64,000 nucleotides of DNA from Streptomyces sp. 71268 (GCF_029392895.1 NZ_CP114200.1:3255001-3319000), one strand, 5' to 3'. Positions 24,562-34,371 are shown, counted from the stretch's first letter. A program made the numbers and translations. Notes: generated by a model not told the origin, from the letters alone.

Positions 24562-25743
24562 ATGTCCGTGCCGGACGAGAACACCACCGTCGTCATCGTG
24601 GGCGCGGGCGTCGCCGGCCTGACGCTCGGCACCTTCCTGCTGCGCGGCGGCGTCGACTGCGTCGTACTGGAACGGCGCGACCGCGCGTACGTCGAGCAGC
24701 GGCAGCGCGCGGGGGTCATCGACTCGCGTGCCGTACGCATGTTCCGCGCGTGGGGCCTGGCGGACCGGGTCGTCGGCGGCGTCCCCCTGGAGCCGGTGCT
24801 GCACTTCCGCGTCGACGGCGAGCCACGGCCCTTCAGGTACGCGACCGACGGCCACGCCGACGGCCGGCTGTGCCCCCAACAGGTGCTCGTGCGCAACCTC
24901 GTCGACGTGTTCGTCGGCGACGGCGGTGACCTGCGCTTCGAGGCCGAGGACGTGAAGCTGGCGGACCTCGCGGGGCCCCGGCCGCGCGTGCGCTACCGGG
25001 ACGGGGCGGGCGTGACCCGCACCATCGGCTGCGACCTCGTCGCCGGCTGCGACGGCGAGCACGGCGTCAGCCGGGCCAGCGTCCCCAGCGGGGAGCTGAC
25101 CAGCTACTCCCGCGAGCACGGCTACGCCTGGCTGTCCGTCCTGGCCGATGCCCCCGCCGGTCGGCAGACCACGATGGCGATCCACGACCGGGGCTTCGCC
25201 AGCCAGTTCCCGCGCGGCCCCGGGGCGAGCCGCTGCTACCTCCAGTGCCCGCTGGACACCGCCGTCGAGGAGTGGCCGGACGACCGCGTCTGGGACGAGA
25301 TCGAGGCGCGCTTCGGGGAACCGGTCGCCGCCCGGGGGCCGATCACCAGCCGGACGCTGGTGCCGCTGCGCGGCGTCGTCCACGAGCCGATGCGCCACGG
25401 CCGCCTGTTCCTGCTCGGCGACGCCGCGCACATCGTGCCGCCCACGGGCGGCAAGGGCATGAACCTGGCCCTGCACGACGCCGGTGTCCTGGCCACGGCC
25501 ATCCTGGCGTGGTCCACGGAGCGGGACCCGAGCCCGCTGGACGCGTACTCCGCGACCTGCCTGAGGCACGTGTGGAACTACCAGGCGTACGCCACGTGGG
25601 TCACCGACCTCGTGCACGACGCCGGGGACGCCTCCTACCGCGGCGCGTTCCGGCGTCGCCTGGCGCGCGCCGAGTTCGAGCGCCTCTTCGCCTCGGAGAC
25701 CGCCGGCCGGCTCTTCGGCGAGTTCCTCACCGGCCTGAACTGA
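24562..25743 (+). CDS. pobA: PobA-like FAD-dependent aromatic hydroxylase
   Basis: 393 aa, matching the 394 aa of 4-hydroxybenzoate 3-monooxygenase. The FAD/NAD fold starts IVGAGVAGL (12-20). The second FAD motif is FLLGDAAHIVPPTGGKGMNLALHDA (~284-308), nearly the PobA signature. RQRAGVIDSRAVRMF corresponds to the PobA loop after the ADP site. It would hydroxylate 4-hydroxybenzoate to protocatechuate using NAD(P)H and O2. AAGGAG lies 10 bases before the ATG. It stands alone with no protocatechuate genes nearby in this window. Confidence 0.85.
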   Translation: MSVPDENTTVVIVGAGVAGLTLGTFLLRGGVDCVVLERRDRAYVEQRQRAGVIDSRAVRMFRAWGLADRVVGGVPLEPVLHFRVDGEPRPFRYATDGHADGRLCPQQVLVRNLVDVFVGDGGDLRFEAEDVKLADLAGPRPRVRYRDGAGVTRTIGCDLVAGCDGEHGVSRASVPSGELTSYSREHGYAWLSVLADAPAGRQTTMAIHDRGFASQFPRGPGASRCYLQCPLDTAVEEWPDDRVWDEIEARFGEPVAARGPITSRTLVPLRGVVHEPMRHGRLFLLGDAAHIVPPTGGKGMNLALHDAGVLATAILAWSTERDPSPLDAYSATCLRHVWNYQAYATWVTDLVHDAGDASYRGAFRRRLARAEFERLFASETAGRLFGEFLTGLN

Positions 25744-25753
25744 GACCGCCCGC

Positions 25754-25789
25754 CGTACGCCGTCCCCGGCCCGTACGCCGTTCCCGGCC
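25754..25789. repeat. 18-bp direct repeat after pobA
   Basis: cgtacgccgtccccggcc (25754-25771) is followed directly by cgtacgccgttcccggcc (25772-25789), one mismatch. A GC hairpin-capable stretch follows. It lies between convergent genes. Confidence 0.65.
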
Positions 25790-25818
25790 CGCGTGGGGCC
25801 GGGGCTCGGCCGGGGCGC

Positions 25819-27690
25819 CTACTCCGCCATGTCGTCGGGGCAGGGCGTGCCGCGCGGGAACTGGTAGGGCGCGCCGATCCGGTACGTCCCGGCGTGCGGC
25901 GCGTGCAGCACCGTCCACTCGTCCTCCGGCTGCCCGTCCTTGGCCTCCACGACGCGCTTGGTCAGACAGCCGTTGACGTTGACCGGCGCGCCGCCGTCGA
26001 CGTCGGACTTGGGCGCCTTGATGCGGTCACCCTTGCGGTCCACGAGGCCGAGCCAGGGCGAGTACGGGACGCGGATGAGGACCGGGCCCGGCTCCTTGAC
26101 GGTGAGGGTGAGCTGGTCGGGCTCCGCGCTCACCAGCTTGCCGGGCGGCTCGGCGACCGGCGTCGGGTCCTTGACCTTGAACAGCTTCCAGCTCGCGTTC
26201 GACCAGATCTCGTCCAGGTACGGCAGCCCGGCGAAGATCAGGTCAGCCTCCTTCTCGCCCGCGGTGTCCACCTTGCCGGTCGGCAGGACGACGTAGTGCA
26301 CGGCCCAGCGGTTGAGCCAGGCGCGGTAGCTGTGCGGGGTGAGCGAGTCGTCGTAGAAGATCGGGTTGCGCTCCAGGTCGGCCTGGCGGTTCCAGCCACG
26401 GGCCAGGTTGACGTAGCGCAGCAGGGCCGAGGACTCGCGGTGGCTCTTGGCCGGCACGACCTCGACCCGGCCCTGCTCCTTGGCCTTGACCTGCTTGAGC
26501 TGGTCCAGCATCGGGGCCAGCTCGCGGGCCCAGGCGGCGGAGGGGGTGGTGTTGACGATGTCGTCACCCGACTTGAAGCCCTGCCACACGGTGAGCGCCA
26601 CCAGCGCGGTCACCAGCGCCGTCCACTGCCGGCCGGCGCGCAGCAGCTCCGCGCGGCGGGGCCGGGTGTACTCCGACAGCGCGGCGACCAGCACCACGCC
26701 GCCGAACAGCATGCCGAGCCGGGTGATGTTGCTGCCGATCTGCGAGGGGATCAGCCAGGTGAGGAGGACGGCGAGCGAGTACAGGCCGCCGACGAAGCGC
26801 ACCGTGCGCCAGCTCTTCGGGCAGAAGACGACGGCGCCGATGCCGGACAGCAGCGGCAGGATCGTCGACGGGAAGGTCATCGGCTGCTCGCCGGAGAACG
26901 GGAACAGCCACCAGGACAGGGCGACCACGATGGTGGGCGTGACCCCGAGCGCGTACGCCGCCCAGCGCCGCTTGGTCAGCCACAGGGCCGCCGCCACGAT
27001 GCCCACGAAGAGGCCGGCCACCGGGCTGCCCATGGTCGCCAGGGCCGCCAGCAGCGCGGCCAGCAGCCAGCGAAGGACCCGGTGCAGGGCCCGCGTGGAG
27101 CGCCACCGGGTCGGCCAGGCGAAGATCACGGCCAGCGCCGCGAGCCCGAACATCGTGCCGAGCCCGAACGTCACGCGCCCCGATATGGCGTTGCAGACCA
27201 GCGCGAACGCCGCGTACAGCGAGGCCCACATCGGCTTGCGCACCGCGCGGCTGCGCACCAGGAGCAGCGCCACGAGCCCCGCGGAGAGCGTGCCCGCTAT
27301 CACCATCGTGGTGCGGACCCCGAGCACGGCCATCAGGTAGGGCGAGATCACGCTGTACGAGACGGGGTGCATGCCCCCGTACCAGGCCAGGTTGTACGCC
27401 GAGCCGGGGTGCTGGAGGGCGAACTCGGCCCACGCGTCCTGGGCGGCCATGTCGCCGCCGCTGTTGGCCACCACCAGCACCCACACCAGGTGCAGCAGGC
27501 CGGCGAAGATCAGCGCGGCGGGGACCGGGCGCCACAGTGCGAGGGCGATTCGGCGAAGCATGCCTGGCCGCTCCCGGGTGTCGACCGAGCCGCCCTCGCC
27601 CTCCCCCGACCGCCGCTGTGCGGGTACGCGTATCAGCCCCGTGGCGCTCGCGTCTTCCTGTTCCGTCCGCGCCGGATCAACGGTGGTCAC
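25819..27690 (-). CDS. polytopic membrane protein, GT-C glycosyltransferase-like
   Basis: 623 aa from GTG 27690 (GGGGAG upstream). A ~45-residue cytoplasmic tail precedes about 11 hydrophobic segments (residues ~50-390), then a ~230-residue soluble part with Trp-rich sections (YRAWLNRWAVHYVVL, NASWKLFKV) and a paired Cys (GCLTKR, GTPCPDD). Early acidic residues after the first membrane helix (NSGGDMAAQDAW) fit the catalytic loop of GT-C lipid-sugar transferases. The nearest known group would be actinobacterial arabinofuranosyl or related membrane transferases; this is a tentative match. Role: cell-envelope or surface polysaccharide. Confidence 0.65.
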   Translation of the reverse strand: MTTVDPARTEQEDASATGLIRVPAQRRSGEGEGGSVDTRERPGMLRRIALALWRPVPAALIFAGLLHLVWVLVVANSGGDMAAQDAWAEFALQHPGSAYNLAWYGGMHPVSYSVISPYLMAVLGVRTTMVIAGTLSAGLVALLLVRSRAVRKPMWASLYAAFALVCNAISGRVTFGLGTMFGLAALAVIFAWPTRWRSTRALHRVLRWLLAALLAALATMGSPVAGLFVGIVAAALWLTKRRWAAYALGVTPTIVVALSWWLFPFSGEQPMTFPSTILPLLSGIGAVVFCPKSWRTVRFVGGLYSLAVLLTWLIPSQIGSNITRLGMLFGGVVLVAALSEYTRPRRAELLRAGRQWTALVTALVALTVWQGFKSGDDIVNTTPSAAWARELAPMLDQLKQVKAKEQGRVEVVPAKSHRESSALLRYVNLARGWNRQADLERNPIFYDDSLTPHSYRAWLNRWAVHYVVLPTGKVDTAGEKEADLIFAGLPYLDEIWSNASWKLFKVKDPTPVAEPPGKLVSAEPDQLTLTVKEPGPVLIRVPYSPWLGLVDRKGDRIKAPKSDVDGGAPVNVNGCLTKRVVEAKDGQPEDEWTVLHAPHAGTYRIGAPYQFPRGTPCPDDMAE

Positions 27691-28119
27691 TGCAGCTCTC
27701 CCCGTCTGCCCCGAGGGTCATCCCCCATCTTCAGCGCGCTTCGGGGTGGTCTGCCACCCGATGGTCTCGCACTGGTCCGCGATGAGGCGCGTGCGATGAC
27801 AGGCCCGGCCGGACCGTGGCGACGCTAGCACGACCGAACCACCCGCTCCTCCCGGACCGGCGCGTGACCTCGGCTTTCGCCAACTCTTCACCGGCCGGCT
27901 GTGCGTAAGGTCACCGCGTTCGGGCGCCCCGCGCGCGGGTCGGCCACGGCGCGCGCACCGGGCGGACACATTCCGGTCGTCGGGCGCCGGCGCGGGCCCG
28001 GGGCGCGTGGCCGCGACCGGTCGGGTACGGCCACGCCGCCCGCCGGGAGCGGACGGCGTGGCCGGAAAGCCGCGCGGCCGGTGTGCTGATCCCGCGCGTG
28101 GCGGGTCAGAACGGGCCGG
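27691..28119. other. intergenic region
   Basis: No gene supported. It lies downstream of the carboxypeptidase gene and upstream of the membrane protein gene, both on the minus strand. It includes the short inverted repeat ggtggtctgccacc (27745-27758). Confidence 0.4.
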
Positions 28120-31100
28120 TCAGGTGACGCGGAGCAGCTTCGTACCGAAGGACGGCTCGGCGAGGTCCTCACCCAGCGCGACCGGGACCTTCACCTGTCC
28201 GGGGCCCTCACCGACGGTGAGGGTGCCGATCTCGGTGCCCGCGTCCTGCGTGTGCGGCAGCTTCTCGCCACCGTCCGTCAGGTCCAGGTTCACCGTCAGG
28301 CCGGGCCAGCCCACCGCGGTCACGTCCTTGACCGCGACGACCGGCGTCTTGCCGCCGAGCCCGTCGTCCACCTCGCCGACCACGTCACCCTTCTTGACCA
28401 CCTTGCGCGCCTGCAGGGTGTCCTGCGCCTTGAGGATCAGCTTCTTGCTGGCGTCCAGGGCGCCGGTGAGGATCGAGTTGTCGCGCTCGGCCGGCGACTG
28501 CGAGAGCACCGCGCCGATGATCAGCTGCGTGGTGCCGCCGATCTTCTTCTCGGCCGCGAAGACCAGGTTGCCGCCGGCCTTGGTGGTGGTGCCGGTCTTG
28601 ATGCCCACCACGCCGTTGAACGGCACCAGGTGGTTCCAGTTGCCGTGCACGTCACCGCGGCTGTCCTCGTAGTTCGGCATCTTGACGACCTCCCGGAAGA
28701 CCGGGTCGTCCATCGCCTTCTTGGCCAGCTTCACCTGGTCGACGGCGGTGCTGACGGTGGTCGCGTTCAGGCCGCTGGGGTCGGTGTACGTGGTGTTCTT
28801 CATCCCCAGGTCCTTGGCGGCCTCGTTCATCTTCGTGACGAACGCGGCCTCCGACCCGGCGTCCCAGCGGGCGAGGAGCCGCGCGATGTTGTTCGCGGAA
28901 GCGATCATGATGCTCTCGATCGCCTCCCGCTGGGTGATCTGCGCGCCCTCGTCCACCTTGACGACGGACTCGCCGTCCGCGTCCTTGCCGGCGTCCGCCG
29001 CCGCCTTCGCGTCGATCTTGATCTTGGGCCCGTCGGAGCCCGCCTTCATCGGGTGGTCCCGCATGATCACGTACGCGGTCATCACCTTCGCGACGCTCGC
29101 GATCGGCGCGGGCTTCTGCTCCCCGTACGCGCCCAGGCTGCCGAGCCCCTCGACGTCCACGACGGCCTGCCCCTTGGTGGGCCACGGCATCGTCGGCTTG
29201 GCGCCGTCGAAGGAGAAGGAGCTGTTCGCCGTGAGCTTCAGCTCGGGCGTCGGCAGCGGGCGCAGCGACTGCGCGACCCCGAACAGGATCGCGAGGACCA
29301 GCACCAGCGGCGTCCAGATCTTCACCCGGCGCACGATGGTCCGGGCCAGCGTCGGCTTGGGCGGCGGCGTGTTGGTGAGCTGCGCCAACAGGTCGAGCGG
29401 CGCCGGCGGGCCGGCGGGCTTGGCGGACTCGCCGGCCGCCGGGGCGCCGGTGGCCGCGCCGGCCGGGAGGTCCAGCACGGGCTGCTGCGCCGTGCGCTCG
29501 GTCTCGGTCGGCGTCCCCGCGCCGGCCGCCGCGGCGGGCCGGGCGCCGGCCGCCGGCTTCGCCGGCCGCTCGTCGGCGGACTTCAGCGGCACGAACTGGC
29601 TGGTCCGCTCGGCGCTCGCCGGCTCCTGACCCCGGCCCGCGCCCTTGCCCTTGCCGCTCGGCGTGGAGCCAGTGTCGCGCGGCAGGTCGGAGGGGCGCAG
29701 CGCCTTGAACGCGGTCGTCGGGCGGTCGACGGACTCACCCGCCGGCTCCTTGTCCGTGGCCTCGTCCGGGCCGTCGCCCTCGCTGCCGACCTTGCCCGCG
29801 GACTGGCTCGTGCCCTTGCTCTCGCCCTTGTTCTCGCCCTTGCCGGGGCGGGCGCTGTCGCGCTCACCGGCCGACGCGGCGCCGGCCTCCCGGGGGCGGA
29901 GGGTGCCGAACACGGAGGTGGGGGTGTCCACCGAAGCGGCGGCCCGACCGGTCGCGCGGGTCCGGCCGGCCTCGTCGCCCTTGGCGCCGCTGGTCTCGCC
30001 GTCCCCGCTGTCCCCGCTGTCCTTGGTGTCGTCCTCGCTGTCGGCGTCCTTGCCGCCGGGGGCTTCGCCGTCGCGGTCCTTGGTCCCACTGCCCTTGCTG
30101 CCGCTGGGCTTGGGCCCGCCGCCTTCGGTGGCGCCGTCGCGGGCGGCGCGGGCCGCCGCGGCTCCGTGCACCGCGCCGAACACGGCCGTGGCGCGGTCGG
30201 CGGGCGTCCCGGGGACGCCGCCGGAGCCGGATGCGGAACCCGATGCGGAATCACCGTCGGACGCGGAGTCCGACGAGTCGGCCGCCGAGCCGCTCGCGGC
30301 GGCTCCCGTCCCGGCCGGGGTCGCCGCCGAGTCGCCCGCGCCCTTGTCGCCGCTCTTGCCCTTGCCGCGCTCGCCGGCGCCGGCCCCGCCGGGGCGGGTA
30401 GCGGAGTCGGTACGGGGGCCGGCGTCGGCCCCGCCGTCACCTGGCGCGTCCTCCCGGTCGTCGGGGCCCGCCTTGGCCACCCAGGCGGCGACGGCGGCCC
30501 GCAACCGGGCGTCGCCGACCGGTACGGCCGGGTCGTCACCCGTCGCGGAGGGCGCCGGCGCGTCGGCGTCCTCCTCCTCGGCGTCCGACGCCGGGGAAGT
30601 GCCCGACGCGGAGCCGGAGGCGCTCGAACCGGAAGCGGCGGCGGAATCACCGTCTGGGCCCTCGTCCCCCTCGCCGTCCGTGGCACTGTCCGCGTCCCCG
30701 TCCGTGGCGCCGTCGCGGACAGGCGACGCGTCCGTCGCGGACCGGTCGGCGCCGAGTCGCGTCGGCAGCGGGCCGGTACGCAGGACGGTGGTCACCCGGT
30801 CCTCGCCATCGGCGGCCGAGCCCGACGTACCGTCGTTGTCCGCCTCGTCCCGCGCGCCGTCGGCGCCCTCGTCCACCGCGTCCGATTCGCTGTCGCGAAC
30901 CTTGCCCGGGCCACCGGAGCCGACGGCCCCGACCTTGGCCCCGCCCGCGCCCCCACGCGGCTCGCCCGACGCGCCGGGTTCGCCCGACGCCTGGCCGGGG
31001 GTGCGACGTATCGCCGTGAAGACGGCCGTCGCCTGGTCGCCGGACCGCTCGCGGCCCGCGGGCTCGCGCTGATCGGATTCCGGTTCCGTTTCCGTCCGGG

Positions 31101-31416
31101 TGCCGTTCGCGCCGCCGCGACGCCCCGACGCGCCGGAGGCGCCGCGCTCGGTGCCGTCGCCGCCGGACCGACGCCCGGGCCCACCCGAGCGCCCCGAGGC
31201 GCCCGAGGAGGGCTTGGAGGCCCCGCCAGGCGCCTCCGCGCGGCCGTTCACGCCCGGCGTCCTGGCGGCCGTCCGTGCGGCGCCCTCGCGCGCCGGAGCG
31301 GAGCCCGAAGTCTCCTCCGCTTCGCGCCGGTCGGTGAGCCGCGGGTCACGTTCGCCCCTGATGGTCTCCCCCGATGACTTTCGCTGCTCTGACCTGTCGG
31401 GGGACTCGCCCGCCAC
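28120..31416 (-). CDS. D-alanyl-D-alanine carboxypeptidase with very long disordered N-terminus
   Basis: Peptidase S11 enzyme trimming peptidoglycan stems. GTG 31416 is chosen for its GAGGAGG 5 bases upstream, giving 1098 aa; the frame is open to 31572. The C-terminal ~370 residues hold one membrane helix (LVLVLAILFGVAQSL) and the extracytoplasmic catalytic domain with SVAK (SxxK), ASANNIA (SxN) and KTGTTTKAGG (KTG), all intact. The first ~720 residues are Gly/Ser/Ala/Asp/Glu-rich, cytoplasmic by topology, and contain about six spaced copies of a short D-(R/Q/T)-x-T-(T/S/A)-x-F motif. Ordinary S11 enzymes are 280-450 aa. Confidence 0.9.
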   Translation of the reverse strand: MAGESPDRSEQRKSSGETIRGERDPRLTDRREAEETSGSAPAREGAARTAARTPGVNGRAEAPGGASKPSSGASGRSGGPGRRSGGDGTERGASGASGRRGGANGTRTETEPESDQREPAGRERSGDQATAVFTAIRRTPGQASGEPGASGEPRGGAGGAKVGAVGSGGPGKVRDSESDAVDEGADGARDEADNDGTSGSAADGEDRVTTVLRTGPLPTRLGADRSATDASPVRDGATDGDADSATDGEGDEGPDGDSAAASGSSASGSASGTSPASDAEEEDADAPAPSATGDDPAVPVGDARLRAAVAAWVAKAGPDDREDAPGDGGADAGPRTDSATRPGGAGAGERGKGKSGDKGAGDSAATPAGTGAAASGSAADSSDSASDGDSASGSASGSGGVPGTPADRATAVFGAVHGAAAARAARDGATEGGGPKPSGSKGSGTKDRDGEAPGGKDADSEDDTKDSGDSGDGETSGAKGDEAGRTRATGRAAASVDTPTSVFGTLRPREAGAASAGERDSARPGKGENKGESKGTSQSAGKVGSEGDGPDEATDKEPAGESVDRPTTAFKALRPSDLPRDTGSTPSGKGKGAGRGQEPASAERTSQFVPLKSADERPAKPAAGARPAAAAGAGTPTETERTAQQPVLDLPAGAATGAPAAGESAKPAGPPAPLDLLAQLTNTPPPKPTLARTIVRRVKIWTPLVLVLAILFGVAQSLRPLPTPELKLTANSSFSFDGAKPTMPWPTKGQAVVDVEGLGSLGAYGEQKPAPIASVAKVMTAYVIMRDHPMKAGSDGPKIKIDAKAAADAGKDADGESVVKVDEGAQITQREAIESIMIASANNIARLLARWDAGSEAAFVTKMNEAAKDLGMKNTTYTDPSGLNATTVSTAVDQVKLAKKAMDDPVFREVVKMPNYEDSRGDVHGNWNHLVPFNGVVGIKTGTTTKAGGNLVFAAEKKIGGTTQLIIGAVLSQSPAERDNSILTGALDASKKLILKAQDTLQARKVVKKGDVVGEVDDGLGGKTPVVAVKDVTAVGWPGLTVNLDLTDGGEKLPHTQDAGTEIGTLTVGEGPGQVKVPVALGEDLAEPSFGTKLLRVT

Positions 31417-31664
31417 CGATGCCTCCTCGAAATACGTTGCGCGGGACGCGCCACTGCCCGTGGCATCGCGCCCCGCCGCCCAACCGTCTATCCAGTGTCC
31501 TGTGTCGCCGCGGCGCGCCAGCACGGCCGCTCCGCCAAGGGGCGTCGCCCACCTGCTAGACGAGAACGACATACCTACCGGTTCCCGCTCGAAGTGCCCA
31601 CGCGCTCTCGACAGACCAATGTGAGAGGGGTCACCCTGTCATTCATCCACGCGGGGAGGCATGG

Positions 31665-32420
31665 ATGGGCAGGAGCCGCAGAACAATTCCGGAGGAGCTT
31701 CTGCTGCTCGCTTTGGACCCGGCCACGGGCACCACAGCGCAGCCGCAGTCGCTTGACCTCGGCCTTGCCGGGGCCCAGCTAGTAGAGCTGGCTCTGGCAG
31801 GACGGATAGCCCCAGATGGGGATCGTATAGCCGTGGTGCTACCACGGCCGACCGGAGATCCGACGTTGGACTCCGCGCTCGAACTGCTGCGCCGACGCGG
31901 CAGTCCGGTGCGCGCCGTCCACTGGATCGGCGGGCCCCGACTGGGGCTGCGCCAGACGTATCTCACGCACCTGGAGCGGTGCGGCATGGTGCATGCCGTG
32001 GCGGGTCAGATGTGTGGGGTGCTGCCGACGACGCGCTACCAAGCGACGGAGACGGCGATCAGCCGGGAGATCAGGGCCCGACTCGATAACGCGATCCGCA
32101 CCGGTGTACCGCCGGACCCGCGGACCGCGGCGCTTGCCGCCCTGGCCCACGCGGTCGGGCTCGGCAAGCACCTCTACCCGGGGAACGAGGGGCGTTCATC
32201 GCGCTCCCGGCTCCGGGACCTGATCAGGCACGACCCGATGGGCGGGCTCGTGGCGCACGCCGTGATGGACGTACAGAACGGCGTCGCCGCTCAGCCAAGG
32301 CGAGCACCGGCCACCGGCCGGCAGGTCGCCGGGGCCCGGCCGACGGCGGAGGCCGCGGCGGGCGTTCCGGCGCAGTCGGCGTCCGCCAGCGGGAGCATGG
32401 CCCGCGTCGGCGCTCGCTGA
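31665..32420 (+). CDS. GOLPH3/VPS74-like protein
   Basis: 251 aa. The N-terminal RTIPEELLLLALDPATG and DLGLAGAQLVELALAGRI are hallmark segments of the GPP34/GOLPH3 fold, as are the later PPDPRTAALAALAHAVGL and YPGNEG. In eukaryotes this fold binds phosphoinositides and Golgi glycosyltransferases; many actinobacteria carry copies with unproven roles in membrane binding. The last ~45 residues are Ala/Pro-rich and disordered. GGGGAGG lies 6 bases before ATG 31665. It is divergent from the carboxypeptidase gene with 248 bp between starts. Confidence 0.92.
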   Translation: MGRSRRTIPEELLLLALDPATGTTAQPQSLDLGLAGAQLVELALAGRIAPDGDRIAVVLPRPTGDPTLDSALELLRRRGSPVRAVHWIGGPRLGLRQTYLTHLERCGMVHAVAGQMCGVLPTTRYQATETAISREIRARLDNAIRTGVPPDPRTAALAALAHAVGLGKHLYPGNEGRSSRSRLRDLIRHDPMGGLVAHAVMDVQNGVAAQPRRAPATGRQVAGARPTAEAAAGVPAQSASASGSMARVGAR

Positions 32421-32644
32421 CGGTGGTCCGGCGTCGCGCGCGAGGAAAAACCGTTTCATCGATGTGCTGCCGCGCAGGACGCTGCCCGGCCGGCGCATCG
32501 CCAGCCGACGCGCTGCCGGCCGAACCACCGCCCCACGGCGTCCCCTCGGCCGGCATGACGCCACGCACCACGGGCCCAGCCCAGCACCACCAGCAACAGC
32601 CAGCACCTTCGGCACCACCAGCTACACGAAAACCTGAGCGCGAC

Positions 32645-32668
32645 GAGCACCGCTTCCGAGCGGTGCTC
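32645..32668. terminator. perfect 10-bp stem-loop after GOLPH3-like gene
   Basis: gagcaccgct (32645-32654) pairs with agcggtgctc (32659-32668) around tccg. A second, larger hairpin follows 20 bp downstream. Terminator function is likely but no T-run is present. Confidence 0.6.
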
Positions 32669-32688
32669 CGCACAGGACCGCACGACCC

Positions 32689-32716
32689 GCGGTGCCGAGC
32701 GCACGCTCGGCACCGC
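32689..32716. repeat. 28-bp near-perfect palindrome
   Basis: gcggtgccgagcg (32689-32701) and cgctcggcaccgc (32704-32716) pair exactly around two bases. This is the second of two closely spaced hairpins. It could be a tandem terminator or a protein-binding site. Confidence 0.65.
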
Positions 32717-33153
32717 TCGCACCATCTGCACGACATCTCCACCCGTGCCGCACCGCACGGGCGACGCCGCCCGGCGCCGTCCGGCCAGCGCACGGCACTT
32801 GGGTACCTCTGGTACCACCGGCACCACACCAGCACCGCCCGGGCGGCGTGCCGAGCACGCTTCGCCGGGGCGCACCGCACCGCGCTCCACTGACCGGTTC
32901 GGGAGCCGCTGAAAAGCGCGCGGGGTGGGGGACGGTCACCGTGACGTACGGCCGTTCCACCACCCCGCGCGCCCGCCCGCGCGCCGGCGGAACGCCCGCG
33001 CATCGCCGAACGTGGCCGCATCAAGACCCTCTGTGTGCATTTTCCAGCGCCGCCCCGATCAGTGATGGCAGGCTGCTGAACGGCAGTGGTCTCCGTACGT
33101 ACGGAGACGGTCCCAGCAACGGGCAGCAGAGTGAACCCGGAGGTGCACTTCCC

Positions 33154-34029
33154 GTGACATCCAGTGTGGGCCCCACGGTCAGGCGACGCCGGTTGGGCCA
33201 GGAACTGCGCAGGCTCCGCCAGGAGAAGGGCATGACGGCGGAGGAGGTGGCCGAGGAGCTGATGGTCTCCCAGTCGAAGATCAGCCGACTGGAGAACGGC
33301 CGCCGCAGCATCAGCCAGCGCGATGTGCGCGACCTGTGCCGCACGTACCGGGTCGAGGACAAGCGCCTGGTCGAGTCGCTGATGCAAATGGCCAAGGACT
33401 CGCGGCAGCAGGGCTGGTGGAACGCCTTCGGCGACGTCCCGTACAGCGTCTACATCGGCTTCGAGAACGACGCGGCCTCGCTGCGGGTCTTCGAGTCCCA
33501 GGTGGTTCCCGGGCTGCTCCAGACCCCGGAGTACGCCGAGGCGGTCATCGGCGGGGCGATTCCGGAGGGCACGGCGGAGCAACTCGCGCAACGGGTCCAG
33601 GTGCGCATGCGCCGGCAGGAGCGGATCACGGACCCGCTCAGCCCGCTGCGCCTGTGGGCGGTGGTGGACGAGTCGGCGCTGCGCCGCTTGGTGGGCAACT
33701 CGCGCATCATGGCGGAACAGTTGGAGTACCTGATCCGCATGAGCCACGAGCCGCACGTGACCGTGCAGGCGCTGCCGTTCGACCTGGGCTCGCACCCGGG
33801 CATGAGCGGCCAGTTCTCCATTCTGGAATTCTCCGACGAGTCCGACACCAGCGTCGTCTACCTGGAGGGCGTCACCAGCGACCTGTATCTGGAGAAGCTT
33901 TCCGACGTGCAGAGCTACAGCATGATGTACGAGCACCTGCGGGCCCAGGCGCTCAATGTGGACCAGACCCGCGAGTTCATCGCGAAGGTCGCCCAGGAAC
34001 ACGCGCGAAACCACGAATCCGGGAAGTAA
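33154..34029 (+). CDS. XRE family regulator with DUF5753 domain
   Basis: 291 aa from GTG 33154 (GGAGG 10 bases upstream). The N-terminal helix-turn-helix reads LGQELRRLRQEKGMTAEEVAEELMVSQSKISRLENGRRSI (residues ~14-53, split here only for description). The C-terminal DUF5753 includes YIGFENDAASLRVFESQVVPGLLQT and LEGVTSDLYLE. This is the WhiJ-like regulator family expanded in Streptomyces, typically paired with a DUF397 protein, as here (34372). Such pairs influence development and antibiotic production; the ligand or partner of this one is unknown. Confidence 0.93.
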   Translation: MTSSVGPTVRRRRLGQELRRLRQEKGMTAEEVAEELMVSQSKISRLENGRRSISQRDVRDLCRTYRVEDKRLVESLMQMAKDSRQQGWWNAFGDVPYSVYIGFENDAASLRVFESQVVPGLLQTPEYAEAVIGGAIPEGTAEQLAQRVQVRMRRQERITDPLSPLRLWAVVDESALRRLVGNSRIMAEQLEYLIRMSHEPHVTVQALPFDLGSHPGMSGQFSILEFSDESDTSVVYLEGVTSDLYLEKLSDVQSYSMMYEHLRAQALNVDQTREFIAKVAQEHARNHESGK

Positions 34030-34371
34030 ACGCGCCGCGCCCGACGCCCTTTTCGGCCCGCGCCGGATACGGCATTCCCGTCGGCCCGCCGACTGGCATC
34101 GCGCGGCGGCCCACACCCGGGACCGCCGCCACTCGCGGCGCCGGAGCGGGCCGAACTCCGTTCCATCTCGCCCTTGTTGAGCCTTTTCACCCCCCGGCGC
34201 GCCGACGCGGGGAGGGAGGCTACACCGTCGCGCCCCACGCGTGGAAGGGCGCCCGGGAATGTGCCATCCGGTCGAGTGAACGCCCCATTCCCCTGGCAAT
34301 GGAGGCGAGTAGCGTCGAGCGCGTCGCCCGAATGGTGACGAGAACCATCCGGCAAACACATCGGAGTAAAC
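34030..34371. other. gap between XRE regulator and DUF397 gene
   Basis: 342 bp with no supported gene. In many pairs of this type the gap is much shorter, so a separate promoter for the DUF397 gene is possible. GGAG at 34361-34364 is its ribosome site. Confidence 0.4.

Larger units (their letters stand above)
32421..33153. other. 733-bp non-coding region with strong hairpins
   Basis: No gene on either strand is convincing. It holds two perfect hairpins (annotated separately), a CAC/CAG-rich tract at 32575-32625 and the paired word ggtacctctggtacc at 32802-32816. The right end is the promoter region of the XRE regulator gene. Confidence 0.55.

Noticed and set aside
28252..31377. 1041-codon plus-strand frame opposite the carboxypeptidase gene
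   Set aside because: Antisense shadow; the minus strand carries the full SxxK, SxN and KTG motifs and a good ribosome site.
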